Assembly: GCA_018882645.1 (NCBI GenBank) | Contig: VERM01000036.1 | Coordinates: 1-9,916 of the forward strand | DNA: 9,916 nucleotides | Reading direction: 5' to 3' | Source: Ferruginibacter sp. | GTDB lineage: Bacteria > Bacteroidota > Bacteroidia > Chitinophagales > Chitinophagaceae | Shown here: positions 1-7,668 of the stretch, piece after piece | How the letters are laid out: every line of letters starts with the position of its first letter | Numbering within the stretch: the first letter of the stretch is position 1 | Notes under the pieces: model-generated | What the model was told of the DNA's origin: nothing | The model's input: the letters and a program-made list of their open reading frames with translations, nothing else | Databases searched by the model: none | Translations under genes and position numbers: made by a program

Positions 1-91
1 CGGGTATAAACATATAGGTCTTATATCCATCGTTGCCGGTGTTGTATTAATTTTATGTTCACCTCTTCTGAATAAACTGATGAAGAAATAA
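1..91 (+). CDS. C-terminal end of a membrane protein, probably a transporter (partial)
   Basis: Only the last 29 codons of this gene are in the window, read in frame from base 2 to the TAA at 89-91. The tail has one hydrophobic segment (GLISIVAGVVLILCSPLL) followed by a short basic end (NKLMKK), which is how the final helix of a polytopic inner-membrane protein usually ends. The pattern of a last helix closing with 'SPLL-K-LM' resembles the C-terminus of POT-family (peptide:proton symporter, MFS) proteins, but 29 residues are too few to be certain. The stop lies 61 bases upstream of purD, so co-transcription with purD is possible, though nothing in the sequence shows it. Confidence 0.55.
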   Translation, partial: GYKHIGLISIVAGVVLILCSPLLNKLMKK

Positions 92-152
92 TTTTATTCT
101 GTGTCAATTCATCAGTAATTCATAAATCTTAATTTCGCGTCATAAATTCAAC

Positions 153-1430
153 ATGATGAATGTTCTCATTATCGGTTCCGGCGGACGTGAACATGCCATT
201 GCCTGGAAAATCAAGCAGAGTCCAATTTGTACACAAATTTATGTGGCACCGGGTAACGCCGGCACGTCTGAAATTGGAATTAATCTGCCGGTTCAGACAA
301 CTGATTTTAAAGCCCTGTCCAAGATGGTTACAGAGAAAAAAATCGGGCTGATGATTGTAGGGCCTGAAGAACCTCTGGTCAAGGGTATTGTAGATTTTTT
401 TCAATCCCAACCCGAAAACCGGGATCTGCTCATTGTAGGGCCCGCCCAAGAACCTGCTCAACTCGAAGGAAGCAAGTCTTTTGCCAAAGCATTTATGAAA
501 AAATATGGCATTCCAACTGCTTCCTATGCGGAATTCACTGAAGAAAATTATCAGGATGGAGTAGACTATATCAGACATCATAGCCTGCCAGTGGTACTCA
601 AGGCCGATGGCCTTGCAGCTGGAAAAGGTGTAATCATTTGCAACAGCCATGAGGAAGCAGTCCAAGAGTTTGAATGGATGGTCAGAAAATCCAAATTTGG
701 TATTGCCGGAAGCCGCGTAGTTATTGAATCTTTTTTACAAGGAATTGAAGCCAGTGTTTTCGTGCTCACCGACGGCAGCAGTTATGTTTTATTGCCTGAA
801 GCAAAAGACTACAAACGAATCGGAGAAGCTGATCAGGGGCTGAATACAGGAGGAATGGGAGCTATTAGTCCTGTCCCGTTTTTTGATGCTGTACTTCGTG
901 AAAAAATCATTAAAAAAATTGTTGAGCCTACAATAGAGGGCATAAAAAAAGAGAAATACAACTACAAAGGCTTTGTGTTCATTGGATTGATGATCTTTAA
1001 TGGGGAGCCTTTTGTAATTGAGTACAACTGCAGAATGGGTGATCCGGAGACAGAAGTAGTCATCCCGCGTATTACAGGCGATCTGCTTGAATTATTGCTT
1101 TCAGCTGCAAAAGGAGATCTTGGCGGATGTTCGTTGCATACAGATCCTCGTTCTGCAGCTACCGTAGTTGCGGTAAGTGGAGGGTATCCGGAGGCCTACA
1201 AAACCGGTAAAATCATCAGCGGATTAAAGGAACAATCGGAAAGTATTGTATTCCATTCCGGAACAAAAAACAACGGAGATGAGGTTTTGACCAATGGCGG
1301 AAGGGTTTTGGCTATAACTTCTTTTGGGGAAGATATCGATAAGGCAGCCCGAAAATCATACCAAACCCTAGAAAAAATTCATTTTGATGACATTTACTTC
1401 AGAAAGGACATAGGGTATGAGTTTAAGTAG
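153..1430 (+). CDS. purD: Phosphoribosylamine--glycine ligase (GAR synthetase)
   Basis: PurD joins 5-phosphoribosylamine to glycine using ATP, the second step of de novo purine synthesis, in the cytoplasm. The 425 residues match the usual family length. Visible in order: the N-domain glycine-rich loop GSGGREHA (8-15), GPEEPLV (70-76), then an ATP-grasp domain from about 101 with QLEGSKSFAK (103-112), the nucleotide loop VLKADGLAAGKG (148-159), NTGGMGAISP (231-240) and the metal-binding YNCRMGDPETE (291-301). A C-terminal domain follows with SGGYPEAYKTG (342-352) and HSGT...TNGGRVLAIT (368-389). No motif is broken. Two ATGs stand in tandem (153 and 156), so the second is an equally good start, giving 424 residues. 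No Shine-Dalgarno sequence precedes it. The leader is A/T-rich and holds only a weak -7-like box (TAATTTCG, 130-137). The next gene, mreB, starts 150 bases downstream. Confidence 0.97.
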   Translation: MMNVLIIGSGGREHAIAWKIKQSPICTQIYVAPGNAGTSEIGINLPVQTTDFKALSKMVTEKKIGLMIVGPEEPLVKGIVDFFQSQPENRDLLIVGPAQEPAQLEGSKSFAKAFMKKYGIPTASYAEFTEENYQDGVDYIRHHSLPVVLKADGLAAGKGVIICNSHEEAVQEFEWMVRKSKFGIAGSRVVIESFLQGIEASVFVLTDGSSYVLLPEAKDYKRIGEADQGLNTGGMGAISPVPFFDAVLREKIIKKIVEPTIEGIKKEKYNYKGFVFIGLMIFNGEPFVIEYNCRMGDPETEVVIPRITGDLLELLLSAAKGDLGGCSLHTDPRSAATVVAVSGGYPEAYKTGKIISGLKEQSESIVFHSGTKNNGDEVLTNGGRVLAITSFGEDIDKAARKSYQTLEKIHFDDIYFRKDIGYEFK

Positions 1431-1538
1431 AAGAAGTGATGATTTTAACCTTTTTTGACTGATTTTTCGTTCACACATCTGTTTCTAAAATGTTTGAAAA
1501 TAATTTTTTTGTCATCGAAAAAATCCAATAAAATACGG

Positions 1539-1546
1539 CAACTTTG
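1539..1546 (+). promoter_or_regulatory. Possible Bacteroidota -7 box for the mreB-rodA cluster
   Basis: The 150-base gap between purD and mreB is AT-rich with long T and A runs. CAACTTTG here differs from the Bacteroidota sigma-A -7 consensus TAnnTTTG at one base and is followed by C, as is common. It lies 34 bases before the mreB ATG, a reasonable leader length. No TTTG -33 element sits at the usual 19-21 base distance; the nearest (1508-1511) is 27 bases upstream of the box. TACCTTTT at 1553-1560 is another near match. The assignment is an inference from position and a partial consensus. No terminator hairpin is visible after purD, so read-through from purD is also possible. Confidence 0.3.
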
Positions 1547-1580
1547 CTGAATTACCTTTTTAAATTGACTTTAGTTTTAT

Positions 1581-2606
1581 ATGGGCATTTTTAATTTTTT
1601 TACTCAAGAGATCGCAATAGACTTAGGAACAGCAAATACCTTGATTATTCATAATGATGAAGTGGTTGTGAATGAGCCGTCTATCGTTGCGTTGGACAGA
1701 AACAACCCGAAGACCCTTCTGGCTGTGGGAAAGAAGGCATTGATGATGCACGAAAAAACGCACGAGAGCATCAGAACTGTTCGTCCATTGAGAGATGGTG
1801 TTATTGCTGATTTTAACGCTGCTGAATTGATGATCAGAGAATTGATCAAATTGGTTTATCCCCGCAAGCCTTTATTTGCACCGAGTTGGCGTATGATGAT
1901 TTGTATTCCCAGCAGTATTACGGAAGTGGAAAAAAGAGCGGTGAGAGATAGTGCCGAACAGGCAGGAGCTAAAGAGGTTTACCTGATTCATGAGCCAATG
2001 GCGGCAGCGCTTGGCATAGGTATAGATGTAGAAGAGCCCATTGGCAATATGATTATAGACATAGGCGGAGGTACTACCGGCATAACTGTGATTGCGCTTG
2101 CCGGTATTGTATGCGATCAGAGTATTCGTGTTGCCGGTGATGAATTCACGCGCGATATCATTGAAGCGCTTCGTCGATACCATAGCTTGCTCATCGGTGA
2201 AAGAACAGCGGAGCAAATAAAAATTCAGATTGGTGCGGCTTTGAAAGAATTGGATAATCCACCGGACGATATTCCCGTAAACGGACGCGATCTTGTGACC
2301 GGTATACCCAAGCAAGTGATGGTTAGTTATCAGGAAGTGGCAGAGGCTTTGGATAAAAGTATCTACAAAATTGAGGAGGCCATATTAAAAGCACTTGAAA
2401 CTACACCGCCCGAACTTGCAGCAGATATTTATCGTCGTGGTCTTTACATCACTGGAGGTGGATCTTTATTGAGAGGGCTCGATAAGCGAATCTCCAACAA
2501 AATCAAATTGCCGGTGCATATTGCAGATGATCCACTTAAAAGTGTGGTTAGAGGTACAGGGATTGCATTAAAAAATTATGATCGATTCCCGTTTGTGATG
2601 AGATAG
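1581..2606 (+). CDS. mreB: Rod shape-determining protein MreB (actin-like)
   Basis: MreB is the bacterial actin homologue that polymerises under the inner membrane and directs the side-wall synthesis complex. The 341 residues match family length. The N-terminus MGIFNFFTQ could serve as the short amphipathic membrane-binding stretch. Nucleotide-binding signatures follow: phosphate-1 IDLGTANT (13-20), HEPMAAALG (137-145) with the catalytic glutamate E138, phosphate-2 DIGGGTT (160-166), GERTAEQIK (206-214) and the adenosine motif TGGGSLLRGL (291-300). The residue after GGGTT is glycine (G167, codon GGC at 2079-2081), where MreB proteins I know have glutamate; the rest of the pocket looks intact. 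The ATG at 1581 gives the standard N-terminus. No Shine-Dalgarno sequence is present. It is the first gene of the elongasome cluster, followed by mreC after 59 bases. Confidence 0.97.
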   Translation: MGIFNFFTQEIAIDLGTANTLIIHNDEVVVNEPSIVALDRNNPKTLLAVGKKALMMHEKTHESIRTVRPLRDGVIADFNAAELMIRELIKLVYPRKPLFAPSWRMMICIPSSITEVEKRAVRDSAEQAGAKEVYLIHEPMAAALGIGIDVEEPIGNMIIDIGGGTTGITVIALAGIVCDQSIRVAGDEFTRDIIEALRRYHSLLIGERTAEQIKIQIGAALKELDNPPDDIPVNGRDLVTGIPKQVMVSYQEVAEALDKSIYKIEEAILKALETTPPELAADIYRRGLYITGGGSLLRGLDKRISNKIKLPVHIADDPLKSVVRGTGIALKNYDRFPFVMR

Positions 2607-2665
2607 CAGTTTTTATTTTTTAATCTCAAAAGGTGTTTTAAATCAACAATTATATTATTCTGTAG

Positions 2666-3520
2666 GTGCTAAATATTTTTCTCTTCATTCGGCGGCACTT
2701 TAATTTCCTTTTCTTCCTGTTGTTGCAGGTATTGTCTGTATATTTCATTGTGCAGTATAGTAAATACCATCATGCTGCATTTGGAAACAGCTTCAATCAT
2801 CTAACAGGAATGGCTAATAGCAAATATGCCAAATTTCATCAGTATTTTCATCTCAAGGATATCAACGATTCATTGGTGAAGGCAAACGAATCGCTTTACA
2901 ATAAATTAAAAGAAAACTACCATCTTCCTGACACATCATCCAAGTTGGTTGTAGATTCGATAAGGGTGGATTCGATTTTAAAATTTAAAAAGTATACTTA
3001 CCTGTCCGCAAGTGTGATTTCTAATTCTGTAAATGAGGTGAATAACTATATTGTTTTATCCAGAGGTAAGAAAGGATCTTTAAGAGAGGGAATGGGAGTA
3101 GTGGATGTGAATGGTGCAGTAGTGGGTATCATCACTGAATTAAATGATGATTACGCGATAGTAATGAGTGTATTGCACAAGGACAGTCATATCAGCGGAA
3201 AGCTTATAAAAGGAGGAGAGACGGGATCTTTAAGCTGGGATGGGATTGAACCTAATATGGTCACGCTTTTGAATATCCCAAAAAGTGCAAAAGTGACAAA
3301 AGGAGATACTGTGATAACCAGTGGATTCAGTACTACCTTTCCGAAAGGGCTTAGAATTGGTATAGTAAAAGATGTGCTTTTAGAAAAAAGTTCGAACAAT
3401 TACAAGCTTCAGTTGCGTACAAGTACAAATTTTTATAATCTGGAGTATGTATATGTTTTGGATAATGCCTATCAGGAAGGCGTTTCGGATATTCTGAAGA
3501 AAGTAAAAAAAGAAAATTGA
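2666..3520 (+). CDS. mreC: Rod shape-determining protein MreC (GTG start)
   Basis: MreC is a bitopic membrane protein whose periplasmic part scaffolds and activates the PBP2-RodA pair and links it to MreB. The 284 residues show a short basic cytoplasmic N-terminus (FIRRH), one membrane helix (about 13-31), a hydrophilic, probably coiled-coil stretch (about 62-84), then the beta-rich MreC domain (about 112-267). Family-type stretches are RGKKGSLREGMGVV (133-146) and TSGFSTTFPKGLRIG (218-232). The C-terminal tail is lysine-rich (KKVKKEN). The start is well fixed: an in-frame TAG occupies 2663-2665, directly before the GTG at 2666, and the sequence after that GTG matches the expected MreC N-terminus. 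There is no ATG nearby in frame and no Shine-Dalgarno sequence. The stop TGA (3518-3520) lies 11 bases before the preferred mreD start, so the two genes are almost certainly co-transcribed. Confidence 0.93.
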   Translation: MLNIFLFIRRHFNFLFFLLLQVLSVYFIVQYSKYHHAAFGNSFNHLTGMANSKYAKFHQYFHLKDINDSLVKANESLYNKLKENYHLPDTSSKLVVDSIRVDSILKFKKYTYLSASVISNSVNEVNNYIVLSRGKKGSLREGMGVVDVNGAVVGIITELNDDYAIVMSVLHKDSHISGKLIKGGETGSLSWDGIEPNMVTLLNIPKSAKVTKGDTVITSGFSTTFPKGLRIGIVKDVLLEKSSNNYKLQLRTSTNFYNLEYVYVLDNAYQEGVSDILKKVKKEN

Positions 3521-3531
3521 TTTATTCTGAA

Positions 3532-4065
3532 ATGGGCAAATTATTTAAATATACACTGAGATTTGTTTTTTTTATATTGATACAGGTGTTTATTCTGGAT
3601 AAGGTACGTCTCCACCATTTGGTTACTCCATATTTTTATTTTGTTTTTATTTTATGGCTGCCCTTCAACATCAATAGGAATCTATTGCTTTTTTTGGCCT
3701 TTCTGCTTGGGCTTACGCTGGATGCCTTCAGGCATCACCCCGGATTTCATGCTGCATCCTGTGTGCTCATTGCCTATCTGCGCCCATTTTTAATGAATTT
3801 GATGATACCACAGAAAGGCGCTGAAATGAATTATGATGAACCTTCATTCAAAAGCATGGGGGGCAAATCTCCTTATCTTTTATATCTAACACTTCTGATA
3901 TTTATTCACAACTTTTGGCTTTACATGCTGGAGTCATGGCAATTTGGTAACATAGGATATTTTTTACTTAAATCCCTTTTGACGACCGTTATCAGCTTGT
4001 GCATACTGCTGGCTATAGAATTGATATTACCGAGAAAACAAAAATTCAGAACGAATACAGTATAG
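3532..4065 (+). CDS. mreD: Rod shape-determining protein MreD
   Basis: MreD is a small polytopic inner-membrane protein of the elongasome, thought to hold MreC and the PBP2-RodA complex together. From the ATG at 3532 it is 177 residues, usual for the family. Hydrophobic segments are seen at about 7-23, 34-46, 50-66, 71-92, 115-133 and 144-167, so five or six membrane helices. Matches to Bacteroidota MreD as I remember it include the PYFYF..ILWLPF stretch (33-45), GLTLDAF (60-66), PGFHAA (70-75) and the basic tail ending RTNTV. An in-frame TTG at 3517 overlaps the mreC stop by four bases (TTGA) and would add five residues (182 in total). I prefer the ATG because MGKLFKYTLRF looks like the normal N-terminus. 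MreD is divergent in all bacteria; position between mreC and the PBP2 gene supports the call strongly. Confidence 0.93.
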   Translation: MGKLFKYTLRFVFFILIQVFILDKVRLHHLVTPYFYFVFILWLPFNINRNLLLFLAFLLGLTLDAFRHHPGFHAASCVLIAYLRPFLMNLMIPQKGAEMNYDEPSFKSMGGKSPYLLYLTLLIFIHNFWLYMLESWQFGNIGYFLLKSLLTTVISLCILLAIELILPRKQKFRTNTV

Positions 4066-4118
4066 TATTTTTGTTATAGGGATTTGCGAAGAAAGTTTAT
4101 TTTAAATTATCTAATCAA

Positions 4119-6236
4119 GTGGCAGACTTTAATCAATCAAGAAGAATCATCATACGGTTGGTTTTTATTTCACTTTTCATTGTTATCATTATTCGTCTGT
4201 TTACTTTACAGGTTATCACATCCAAATACAGAAATCTCGCGGAAGATCAAAGTACTTTCCGAAAAGTTGTTTATCCTGACAGAGGGATTGTTTTTGACCG
4301 GGATAAAAATCCTATCCTTCAGAATACCAATGTGTATGACTTGATGGTCGTTCCCAATAAAGTAACAAATATCAATGTCAATCAGCTTTGCAAGCTATTG
4401 GATTTGGATTCTGCTATGTTTCAAAAAAGAATGGTTGAAGTCATTGTTAAAAACGGACGATCAAGGCCTTCGGTATTTGAAGCACTACTGAGCGATCAGA
4501 AGGCAGCCATGCTTGGAGAGTCTATGCACAAATTTGCTCCCGCTTTTTATTTGCAGGAGCGTTCCGTAAGATCTTATCCCTATGACGCTGCAGCTAATGT
4601 GCTCGGATATACTGCAGAGGTTGATTCCAATTTTTTAAAGAAACATCCCGATGAAGGTTATGTATCGGGGGATTATGCTGGTATGACAGGTCTTGAGCGC
4701 AGTTATGAAAAAGTACTGATGGGTCAACGCGGTATTGAATATTGGAAAAGAGACAATAAAAACAGACTTACTGAAAGGCTTGAAAATGGAGAGTACGATA
4801 CGGTTGCTGTAGCCGGTCAGAATCTCTATACCTCTCTGGATATTGAACTGCAAGAGTTGGGAGAAAAACTCATGCAAAATAAATTGGGATCGATTGTCGC
4901 AATTGATCCTAAAACCGGGGGCATTCTGGCCATGGTAAGTGCACCTTCATATAAGCCAAATTATCTGACAGGAAGCGATCGAAGAAAACACTTTTCAGAA
5001 TTGTTTATGAATCCTGCTCTACCCCTGTTGAATAGAACTGTAAGCGCTACATACTCTCCAGGCTCCACATTTAAAACATTGCAGGCACTTATCGGATTGC
5101 ATGAAGGTGTAATCACTACAGATACCAAGTATTCTTGTTCAGGGGCTTTTTACGGATGTGGTACAGGTAAGCCCATGCGATGTCTCGATTATGGCACATT
5201 CGATTTGCGAAGTGCTATTACCATTTCAGACAATACCTATTTTGCCAATGTGATGCAAAGGGTAATCAATAACCCTAAATTTCCAAATATTGACAGTGCT
5301 TTGACTCATTGGGACAATTACATGTATTCGTTCGGGCTGGGACATAAGCTCGGTGTTGATATACCATCTGAAAAGTCGGGCAATATTCCTTCTCCTAAGT
5401 ATTTTAACAAGGTATATGGTCAGGGGAAATGGAATTTTTGTTCTTTTCGTTCCGTAAGTATTGGACAGGGAGAAGTGGATGTAACCCCATTGCAAGTTGC
5501 CAATGAAATGGCATTCATTGCCAATAAGGGATGGTATTACATACCACATCTTGTCGATTCAATAGACGGCGGTGATAAATTTGGGATGCTTGATAAATAT
5601 CAGAAGCGCGTTGCTCCGCCAGCTATTCCTGACTCCATTTATGAAGCGGTGCATGATGGAATGGAAGGCGTTGTCACCAGGGGAACAGGTGTGGCAGCCA
5701 AGGTGCAGGGTATTGTGATTTGTGGAAAGACAGGAACAGTGGAAAATTATTACAGAGGGGTGAAACAACAAAACCATTCTTTCTTTTGTGGCTTTGCTCC
5801 AAGAGATAATCCTAAAATTGCCATTATGTGCGTAGTTGAAAACAGTGGTAGATTCGGCGGTACCTATGCAGCACCAATAGTTGGTCTTATGATTGAGAAA
5901 TATCTTAAAGACTCCATAACAGATAAAGCCCGGCTCGCAAGAATAGAGCAGCTTTCCGGTTTAAATCTGATGCCTCCAAGAATTTTTGCGGAAATCAGAA
6001 GACAGGATTCATTAAGACATTCAAAAGATTCGGCTTATCTTATATCCAAAGGGTACATAATGATTATTAAAGACACTTTGGGCATGGAAGATGATATTGT
6101 TAATAAAGAAGAGCTTAGTAGTTTAAAACTGAAAAAACCAACTGAACCTAAAAGACCTTTAACGGACAGCATTAAAAAAGTAGAAGCCATAAAACCAGAA
6201 GAACCAAAACTGCCTGAGGTGGCTGACAGTATTTAG
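4119..6236 (+). CDS. mrdA: Penicillin-binding protein 2, elongasome peptidoglycan transpeptidase (GTG start)
   Basis: PBP2 is the monofunctional (class B) transpeptidase that cross-links new side-wall glycan made by RodA; it is anchored in the inner membrane with its catalytic part in the periplasm. The 705 residues show one N-terminal helix (about 10-31), a PBP-dimer/pedestal region with RGIVFDR (55-61) and GMTGLERSYE, and the transpeptidase domain. Active-site motifs are S316-T-F-K319, S370-D-N372 and K537-T-G539, all intact. Cysteines 340, 347 and 355 lie between the first two motifs. The last 65 or so residues form a proline-, lysine- and glutamate-rich tail that is probably disordered. 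The start is a GTG: an in-frame TAG at 4077-4079 closes the frame upstream, no ATG or TTG lies between, and the residues after the GTG (ADFNQSRR) suit the family N-terminus. It lies 53 bases after mreD and just before rodA. Confidence 0.96.
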   Translation: MADFNQSRRIIIRLVFISLFIVIIIRLFTLQVITSKYRNLAEDQSTFRKVVYPDRGIVFDRDKNPILQNTNVYDLMVVPNKVTNINVNQLCKLLDLDSAMFQKRMVEVIVKNGRSRPSVFEALLSDQKAAMLGESMHKFAPAFYLQERSVRSYPYDAAANVLGYTAEVDSNFLKKHPDEGYVSGDYAGMTGLERSYEKVLMGQRGIEYWKRDNKNRLTERLENGEYDTVAVAGQNLYTSLDIELQELGEKLMQNKLGSIVAIDPKTGGILAMVSAPSYKPNYLTGSDRRKHFSELFMNPALPLLNRTVSATYSPGSTFKTLQALIGLHEGVITTDTKYSCSGAFYGCGTGKPMRCLDYGTFDLRSAITISDNTYFANVMQRVINNPKFPNIDSALTHWDNYMYSFGLGHKLGVDIPSEKSGNIPSPKYFNKVYGQGKWNFCSFRSVSIGQGEVDVTPLQVANEMAFIANKGWYYIPHLVDSIDGGDKFGMLDKYQKRVAPPAIPDSIYEAVHDGMEGVVTRGTGVAAKVQGIVICGKTGTVENYYRGVKQQNHSFFCGFAPRDNPKIAIMCVVENSGRFGGTYAAPIVGLMIEKYLKDSITDKARLARIEQLSGLNLMPPRIFAEIRRQDSLRHSKDSAYLISKGYIMIIKDTLGMEDDIVNKEELSSLKLKKPTEPKRPLTDSIKKVEAIKPEEPKLPEVADSI

Positions 6237-6264
6237 GCATTGTTCAGTGTTCAAATTTTTTAAC

Positions 6265-7614
6265 ATGAATCAAAATAAAACGGTTGAATTAAAAGGCAGA
6301 GACTGGATGCTGGTTTGGCTTTATGCACTCATCGCATTTATTGGATTATTATGTATTTATTCAGTGGAATACAGATCCAATACCTCTTTTTTTAAAGGAC
6401 TTTTGGCTTTTAAATTGAATTACAGCAAACAGTTCATTTATTTGATGATTTGTGCGGTTCTGGCCATCTTCATTTTACTGACCGACAGCAAATTTTTTAC
6501 TGCAACTCCCAATTTGTTATATGTGCTCGGTATTTTTCTGATGTTACTGACCTTCCTGATTGGAAAAACCGTGAATGGCTCCAAAAGTTGGATTCCGATG
6601 GGATTCATGAATCTTCAGCCGGTTGAAACCTGTAAGATATTCACGTCACTTGCATTGGCCAAATATCTGTCTAGGCCCGAAACTGATTTTTCAAAATCCA
6701 GATCTCAACTTATTGCTTCCGGAATCTGCTTTCTTCCTGTTGCATTTTCACTTCTCCAGAATGAAACCGGACTAGCGCTTGTTTATTTTTCTTTTTTGAT
6801 TCCCATGTATCGTGAGGGATTCCCACCCATTTATTTAATCATAGGGGCTCTTTCAGGTGTATTGTTGGTAGCCGCACTATTGTTTCCGCCCTATCCAATC
6901 ATCGTTGTACTCGCTATAATTGCCGCAATGGCTATTTATGTCTTGAAAAGAAAAATCAAAAGAAAAAAATCTCTGCTTATGGTTATCATAACCTATTGGG
7001 CATTGAGTTCTTTTTTTATTGGTGTTGCAGTGCCCTTTTTATTCAAGCATGTTTTTCAAAAATACCAAGCAGACAGAATTTTCAGTCTTGTCGGCAGAGA
7101 CAATCCCTATGCTAGTGACGCCAAGGATAAATTGACAACTGTTCAACTAAAGTCCAAAAAAACAGGTGAAGATCTGGAAAATTACAATGTGAAACAATCT
7201 AAAATAGCCATCGGGTCGGGTGGGTTTTTTGGAAAAGGTTTTTTAAAGGGAACGCAAACGCAGGGAGATTTTGTGCCCGAACAGCATACTGATTTTATTT
7301 TTACCTCTCTGGCTGAAAATTTCGGATTTGTTGGTTGTACTATCCTCATGCTGCTATATCTGGCGATGTTGTTGCGAATCATTATGATTGCAGAAAGACA
7401 ACGTTCCCCATTTAGTCGCGTATATGCGTATTCAGTAGCAGCCATTTTATTTTTTCATATTGCAGTCAATATTTGCATGACCATTGGTCTCGCCCCCGTA
7501 ATCGGCATTACGCTTCCTCTGATGAGTTACGGCGGATCATCTTTACTGACATTTACAATTTTAATATTCATTTTGGTAAGACTGGATGCTGACAGGCAAA
7601 TGGTATTGAGATAA
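6265..7614 (+). CDS. rodA: Peptidoglycan glycosyltransferase RodA (SEDS family)
   Basis: RodA polymerises lipid II into glycan strands in partnership with PBP2, in the inner membrane. From the ATG at 6265 it is 449 residues, with about ten hydrophobic segments. SEDS signatures are NGSKSWI (104-110), LQPVETCK (117-124, with the conserved glutamate E121), KYQADRI (266-272), QSKIAIGSGGFFGKG (311-325), PEQHTDFIF (338-346), FGFVG (353-357) and PVIGITLPLMSYGGSS (411-426). D279 in RDNP is the likely counterpart of the essential outer-loop aspartate. Between it and QSKIAIGSGG lies a lysine-rich stretch about 20 residues longer than in E. coli RodA. An in-frame GTG at 6247 would add six residues; the ATG gives the more usual N-terminus (MNQNK...GRDW). 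The gene begins 28 bases after the PBP2 stop, consistent with one transcript and a joint PBP2-RodA complex. Confidence 0.96.
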   Translation: MNQNKTVELKGRDWMLVWLYALIAFIGLLCIYSVEYRSNTSFFKGLLAFKLNYSKQFIYLMICAVLAIFILLTDSKFFTATPNLLYVLGIFLMLLTFLIGKTVNGSKSWIPMGFMNLQPVETCKIFTSLALAKYLSRPETDFSKSRSQLIASGICFLPVAFSLLQNETGLALVYFSFLIPMYREGFPPIYLIIGALSGVLLVAALLFPPYPIIVVLAIIAAMAIYVLKRKIKRKKSLLMVIITYWALSSFFIGVAVPFLFKHVFQKYQADRIFSLVGRDNPYASDAKDKLTTVQLKSKKTGEDLENYNVKQSKIAIGSGGFFGKGFLKGTQTQGDFVPEQHTDFIFTSLAENFGFVGCTILMLLYLAMLLRIIMIAERQRSPFSRVYAYSVAAILFFHIAVNICMTIGLAPVIGITLPLMSYGGSSLLTFTILIFILVRLDADRQMVLR

Positions 7615-7668
7615 AAGAAGCCGCTGCAAACAATTCATCAGTTCTTTTGTTTTACAGCAATAACTATT

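Noticed and set aside
129..665. Minus-strand open frame of 178 codons opposite purD
   Set aside because: It lies antisense to the well-supported purD frame, is rich in Cys, Phe and His as antisense frames often are, and matches no family I recognise.
1872..2315. Minus-strand open frame of 147 codons opposite mreB
   Set aside because: Entirely inside the conserved mreB gene; no recognisable domain, so an antisense shadow.
4084..4344. Plus-strand frame of 86 codons overlapping the start of the PBP2 gene
   Set aside because: It shares most of its length with the real PBP2 frame, which carries the membrane anchor and RGIVFDR motif; its hydrophobic stretch is the frame-shifted copy of that anchor.
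7623..7658. Imperfect stem (GCTG-AAACAA pairing with TTGTTT-CAGC) after rodA as a terminator
   Set aside because: The stem is mostly A-T with a bulge and a 13-base loop, and no T-tract follows it; too weak to call.
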